NCBI GenBank assembly: GCA_035527515.1
Contig: DATLAJ010000129.1
Coordinates: 1-8,995 of the forward strand
Source: a bacterium
Lineage (GTDB): Bacteria > B130-G9
Reading direction: 5' to 3'
Length of the DNA stretch: 8,995 nt
The notes beneath the pieces are model-generated. The model saw only the letters and a program-made list of their open reading frames with translations. It was not told the DNA's origin and ran no database searches. Positions 5,603 to 8,995 of this stretch are shown here, one piece after another; positions within the stretch are counted from its first letter, which is position 1; every line of letters starts with the position of its first letter. The position numbers and the translations under genes were made by a program.

Positions 5603-7222
5603 ATGTTGACGGTAAATGACGTGATGAGCGAGCGCCAGAAGCTGCTGAAAAGGCTCGCCGTCTCCAACAAGATCTTTGGTCTTGGCTACTCTGGTAAGAG
5701 CTCGGCCGAGGTCGAATCGGCCGTCGTGGGCCTCTTGGCGGAGGCGCTGGGGGTTCCGGCGGTGTGGCTGCTTCATTTGAGTGGGGACTATCTCGAATTG
5801 GGGTCTGCGCATGGTGCGGACCCGCTGGTCTTGAACGAGCAGGTTGCATACAAAGACCTCGGCGTGGGCGATTCGGGGCAGCTGTTCAAGAAGAACTCAG
5901 AGCGGGTTGTTCGGCGCGTTGGGCTTTTTATGCAGCGGGAATGGTCGGAGCAAAACGGCATCTCTCGAGTGCTTCTTGTGCCCCTGGCGTTCGAGAATGA
6001 ACTAGTTGGCGTGGTCTGCATGGCGCTTATTCGCGGGCGTCCTGGGCCTGCTACCGAGTTTCGGAGGGCACTTTTGGCGGACGCAGCCGCTGTTTTGCGC
6101 CGGGCCAAGAAGATCGAAGTAATCGAGTCCCAGGCAAAGAAACATCAGCGCTCGGCGCGGAGGGCAAACGAGCTCGTGCAGTTCGCTAGGGCGATCGACT
6201 CAAACGACGTGGAGCTGATCTGGGACAGGGCTATTGAGCGCTTGCCGAAGATGTTTTCGGCGGAGCTAGTCTCCATATTTCTTTATGATGAGGCGGCGCA
6301 TAAGCTCGTTCTCAAGCGTGGGTATAACCAGGACTTTGAGGGCGGCATCGAGGTTGCGCTTGACGGCGAGGGCGCAGGTGGGCTCATGGCAACTGCTATC
6401 AGGCATGGCGCGCCCTGGCTCAGCCAGGACGTTAGCGCACACAGCACGAGGCGGAGTGGGGCCAAGTATCGGACAGATTCCTGCCTGATTATCCCGCTTC
6501 AAGAGAGCAGCAAGAAACACAAGCTCATCGGCGTGGTCAACTTCGCCAACCCGACTGATGAGTCGGGATTCCATACGGCCGACCTCGATTCTGCGGCGAT
6601 CGTTGGAGAGCTCCTTGGGACGAAGGTTTCTAACGCCCTGATGTGGGCCGAGCTACAGAAGCTTGCGATAACTGATAGCCTCACAGGGCTTTTTGTGCAC
6701 GGGCATTTCAAGGAGTCGCTTCAGCGAGAGCTGATGCGTGCGGAGCGTTTTGGCAAACAGCTCTCTCTTTTAATGATAGACGTTGACCTATTCAAACAGA
6801 TAAACGACATATACGGCCATCCGGCAGGAGACAGGGCGCTCGTTTCGATTTCAAGCATTCTGGCCGAGAGCGTCAGGGATAACGTTGACGTTGTGGCCAG
6901 ATACGGCGGGGAGGAGTTCGCGATAATCCTTCTAGAGACCACGAAGCAGAGCGCCAAGGAGGTCGCCGAACGCGTCAGGGCGCAGGTGAGCAAGCGCTCG
7001 CTTCTGTATTATGTTGAGGCGGACAACAAGCGGAAGTTGGTACCAAAAGGCACTGAGGGGGCCAAGCCCTTTCACGCCACGATCAGCATCGGTGTTGCCT
7101 CATTCCCGGGCGACGCCAAGCGCCCTGAGAGGCTGATCGATATCGCCGACGCGGCCCTTTATGAGGGGAAGTCAGCGGGAGGGAACAAGGTTGTTCTTGG
7201 CGCGAGCAGCGTCGCTGTTTGA
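5603..7222 (+). CDS. GAF-GAF-GGDEF protein, predicted diguanylate cyclase
   Basis: This 539-residue cytoplasmic sensor is predicted to make cyclic di-GMP from two GTP. Residues about 30-165 look like a divergent GAF domain (AEALGVPAVWLLHL..., then VLLVPLAFENELVGVVCMAL). A charged connecting helix lies at about 166-195. Residues about 200-345 form a second, clearer GAF domain (ELVSIFLYDEAAHKLVLKRG; CLIIPL...LIGVVNFAN). The GGDEF domain spans about 352-532: DSLTGL at 358-363, metal Asp D393 in MIDVD, NDIYGHPAGD at 401-410, the active-site loop GGEEF at 435-439, and TISIGVASFP near 493-502. The GGEEF form is typical of active cyclases. The inhibitory RxxD site that normally precedes the loop by five residues reads DNVD (426-429), with Arg one position too early, so product inhibition is probably weak or absent. 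No membrane segment is seen, so the signal is intracellular. ATG 5603 lacks a Shine-Dalgarno sequence; ATG 5624 is a possible shorter start. Confidence 0.88.
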   Translation: MLTVNDVMSERQKLLKRLAVSNKIFGLGYSGKSSAEVESAVVGLLAEALGVPAVWLLHLSGDYLELGSAHGADPLVLNEQVAYKDLGVGDSGQLFKKNSERVVRRVGLFMQREWSEQNGISRVLLVPLAFENELVGVVCMALIRGRPGPATEFRRALLADAAAVLRRAKKIEVIESQAKKHQRSARRANELVQFARAIDSNDVELIWDRAIERLPKMFSAELVSIFLYDEAAHKLVLKRGYNQDFEGGIEVALDGEGAGGLMATAIRHGAPWLSQDVSAHSTRRSGAKYRTDSCLIIPLQESSKKHKLIGVVNFANPTDESGFHTADLDSAAIVGELLGTKVSNALMWAELQKLAITDSLTGLFVHGHFKESLQRELMRAERFGKQLSLLMIDVDLFKQINDIYGHPAGDRALVSISSILAESVRDNVDVVARYGGEEFAIILLETTKQSAKEVAERVRAQVSKRSLLYYVEADNKRKLVPKGTEGAKPFHATISIGVASFPGDAKRPERLIDIADAALYEGKSAGGNKVVLGASSVAV

Positions 7223-7317
7223 CTGAGGTGGTTGATGTTACGTTGGCCTGATGGTGGCTCGCAGGCAGTGGCCGGCATGCGCCTGCATCACGCGCGTTCG
7301 TATTTGAGCCGGCGACA

Positions 7318-8211
7318 GTGCTGAAGATCCGCTCCCCCGCTAAGCTAAATCTGGTCCTTGAGGTCCTGGGCGAGAGGGCGGACGGCTACCACGAACTCAG
7401 GACGGTGATGCAATCGATCGACCTTTGCGACGAGATATCGATCGAGGAGCATCCTCTCGCTTGCCATCTCGAGCTGCACACGAATACCATGAGCTGCCCC
7501 GTCGATGAGAAAAACCTCGTCTGGCAGGCGATACACTGGCTTCGTGAGGCGACCGGCTTCAAGGAGGGGCTCGTCATTACGATTGACAAAAGCATCCCAG
7601 TTAGCGCCGGGCTTGGCGGAGGAAGCAGCGACGCGGGCGCCGTGCTCGCCGCGCTTGTCGCCAGATACAGGTTGAACGTCGGGCACAGCGTGCTGCACCA
7701 GACCGCGAGCAGGATTGGCTCGGACGTCCCATTCTTCTTAGTCGGAGGCACAGCGCTTGCAACCGGCAGGGGCGAGATTGTGGCCGAGGCGCCCCAGTTG
7801 GCCAAGACGTCGTTTGTCCTGGCAAGTCCTAGTATTCTGGTCGAGACGGGTAAGGTTTACCGAGGCCTGCGGCTGGCAAGCACCCCGGCCAAGACCACGT
7901 CATCGAAAGATGCCTGCGCCTCATTTCTTGCGCACATAGCTCAGCCAGAGTGTTGGGAGATGATGGTCAACGACCTTGAGGCGCCGGCCAGGCAATTATA
8001 CCCCTCTATTGACGAGGTGTTCGAGATACTGTCCGCTCTTGGGGTGAAGCACGCAATGCTTTCCGGCAGCGGTGGAGCCGTGTTCGCTCCTGTAGAATCC
8101 CCGGAGGTGGCCAGACAGCTCGCAGTGAGGCTCAGCACGGCCGGCTTCTGGTCCCGGGCGTGCGAGAGCATGGACCGTGCCGAGTTCAGGGAGAGTGTTT
8201 TTTCGGGCTGA
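7318..8211 (+). CDS. ispE: 4-diphosphocytidyl-2-C-methyl-D-erythritol kinase (IspE)
   Basis: This 297-residue GHMP kinase performs the ATP-dependent phosphorylation of CDP-methylerythritol, the fourth step of the MEP isoprenoid pathway, in the cytosol. Family marks are all present: SPAKLNLVLEVLGERADGYHEL at the N-terminus with K9, the ATP-binding motif PVSAGLGGGSSDAGA (94-108), GSDVPFF with D136, NDLE at 218-221, and the glycine motif LSGSGGAVF (248-256). K9 and D136 correspond to the catalytic Lys/Asp pair of characterised IspE enzymes. Length is close to the usual 280-300. The start is GTG 7318 with only a weak ribosome site (GAG at 7306-7308), and the protein begins close to the conserved motif, as usual. 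It follows the GGDEF gene by 95 bases without a clear terminator between them. In many bacteria ispE precedes a SpoVG or ribose-phosphate pyrophosphokinase (prs) gene; here it does not. Confidence 0.95.
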   Translation: MLKIRSPAKLNLVLEVLGERADGYHELRTVMQSIDLCDEISIEEHPLACHLELHTNTMSCPVDEKNLVWQAIHWLREATGFKEGLVITIDKSIPVSAGLGGGSSDAGAVLAALVARYRLNVGHSVLHQTASRIGSDVPFFLVGGTALATGRGEIVAEAPQLAKTSFVLASPSILVETGKVYRGLRLASTPAKTTSSKDACASFLAHIAQPECWEMMVNDLEAPARQLYPSIDEVFEILSALGVKHAMLSGSGGAVFAPVESPEVARQLAVRLSTAGFWSRACESMDRAEFRESVFSG

Positions 8212-8253
8212 GCTGGCCTTTCTGGTGAGCATTTATGGGCCTGCTGGCCCGGG

Positions 8254-8308
8254 ATGCCAGCTGCGGTGGTCTTTGCTGTTGACCAGCCACTGGATATCTG
8301 GCATTTTT
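8254..8308 (+). terminator. Terminator-like branched hairpin with T-run after ispE
   Basis: ATGCCAG (8254-8260) pairs with CTGGCAT (8298-8304). Inside, TGGTC (8267-8271) pairs with GACCA (8281-8285), or alternatively GTGG (8266-8269) with CCAC (8287-8290). The outer stem runs directly into five T (8304-8308). A smaller stem GGGCC/GGCCC at 8237-8250 lies just upstream. The stem-then-T-run layout fits an intrinsic terminator for the ispE transcript, although the long inner region makes it less typical. Confidence 0.45.
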
Positions 8309-8380
8309 GCTCCGCCGTTGATTTAGGCGCGGATAGGCGAGCTTCCCGGCTCTTGGGAAGGTATTCTTAAGAGGCAATAG

Positions 8381-8995
8381 ATGGTATATGTGCTTGGCAT
8401 AAATGAGGTTCTGCACGACACGGCTCTCGCTCTACTTGACGAGAACAAGGTTATTGCCCTGATGGAAGAGGAGCGGCTGACGCGAGTGAAGCAGAAGCCG
8501 GGCTTCCTTCTTGGTGGCGATGGCCCGACCATGTCGATCGACTGGTGCCTGAAGGCACATGGGTTGAAGGATTCGGACATCGACGCTGTGGGCGTGTCGT
8601 TCGACGTCAGCTTCCCACAAGTGCTCAAGATACTCTTCGACACCGTCTGGCAGAGCGCGCTCAAGACGCCTCTTGGACTGACGCTTAGGAATCGGTTCAC
8701 CGAGAAGGACGTGGGGATGGAGCTCTTGAGTGCTGCGGTCCCTTCCTATCTTTTTGGAAGGCGCAGGTTCTTAAACGAGCTGCGACGGCGTTTCAAGAGG
8801 GTGTTTTTCTTCAACCATCACCTCTGTCATGCGGCGAGCTCATTTCACGTATCGGGATTCGATGAGGCAGGGGTTATCGTTATGGACGGCCTTTCCGAGG
8901 ACACGCCCACAACGCTGTGGCACGCTCGGAATGCCCGGCTGCGGCTGCTTCGGAAGTATCCCCCCTCCCAGTCGCTTGGCAAGCTCTATCGGACA
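8381..8995 (+). CDS. Carbamoyltransferase, NodU/CmcH family (N-terminal part, runs off the window)
   Basis: 205 residues are visible and the gene continues past the last base, so no stop is seen. Members transfer a carbamoyl group from carbamoyl phosphate, through carbamoyl-adenylate, to a hydroxyl on a sugar or natural product. Visible family marks are the opening VLGINEVLHDTALALLDE, EEERLTRVKQKPGF at 30-42, the metal-binding histidines in NHHLCHAASSFHVSGFDEAG (H146, H147, H150), VIVMDGLSED at 165-174, and SLGKLY at 198-203. These belong to the Kae1/TsaD-like N-terminal domain; the C-terminal carbamoyltransferase domain is beyond the window. The insert at about 76-135 is longer and more basic than I recall for NodU. 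AAGAGG (8369-8374) six bases before the ATG is a good ribosome site. The gene follows a terminator-like structure, so it may start a separate unit. Substrate is unknown; sugar decoration fits the nearby epimerase. Confidence 0.85.
   Translation, partial: MVYVLGINEVLHDTALALLDENKVIALMEEERLTRVKQKPGFLLGGDGPTMSIDWCLKAHGLKDSDIDAVGVSFDVSFPQVLKILFDTVWQSALKTPLGLTLRNRFTEKDVGMELLSAAVPSYLFGRRRFLNELRRRFKRVFFFNHHLCHAASSFHVSGFDEAGVIVMDGLSEDTPTTLWHARNARLRLLRKYPPSQSLGKLYRT

Noticed and set aside
7261-7286. GCAGGC/GCCTGC hairpin between the GGDEF gene and ispE as a terminator
   Set aside because: The loop is 14 bases and no T-run follows, so termination is unlikely.

Overview
This is a bacterial chromosomal segment of moderately high GC content in which every supportable gene lies on the + strand. 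I cannot name the organism. An intact MEP-pathway kinase gene (ispE), SD-type ribosome sites, a GGDEF signalling protein and a LysM/Amidase_3 cell-wall hydrolase fit an environmental bacterium. The frequent AGG/AGA arginine codons and the small inverted repeats between genes recall uncultured phyla known mostly from metagenomes, but that placement is an inference. There are no transposase, integrase, CRISPR, tRNA or rRNA genes.

Layout. Positions 1-675 hold the 3' end of a secreted-type protein built from tandem beta-sandwich-like repeats. Positions 809-2506 encode an exported, very basic N-acetylmuramoyl-L-alanine amidase with LysM-like modules at its N-terminal side. Positions 2507-3014 are non-coding. 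Their middle (about 2641-2885) is a dense cluster of hairpins, including a 14-bp long-range stem and two hairpins with the same TGCAA loop. A sigma70-like promoter follows at 2947-2976.

From 3039 to 8211 five genes follow with gaps of 29-95 bases, possibly as one transcription unit: a RecA-fold (DnaB/KaiC-like) ATPase with an abnormal P-loop, a CDP-paratose 2-epimerase-like NAD-dependent sugar epimerase, a 100-residue protein with two CxxC knuckles, a GAF-GAF-GGDEF diguanylate cyclase, and ispE. A terminator-like structure lies at 8254-8308. The window ends inside a NodU/CmcH-family carbamoyltransferase (8381 onward).

How the genes fit together. The epimerase and the carbamoyltransferase are both typical of surface-glycan or secondary-metabolite decoration. 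The amidase remodels peptidoglycan, IspE feeds isoprenoid (and so undecaprenyl carrier) synthesis, and the GGDEF protein could couple envelope or exopolysaccharide traits to c-di-GMP. This envelope theme is an inference from families and adjacency; the set is not a recognised named system. The most unusual items are the structured intergenic element and the divergent ATPase.
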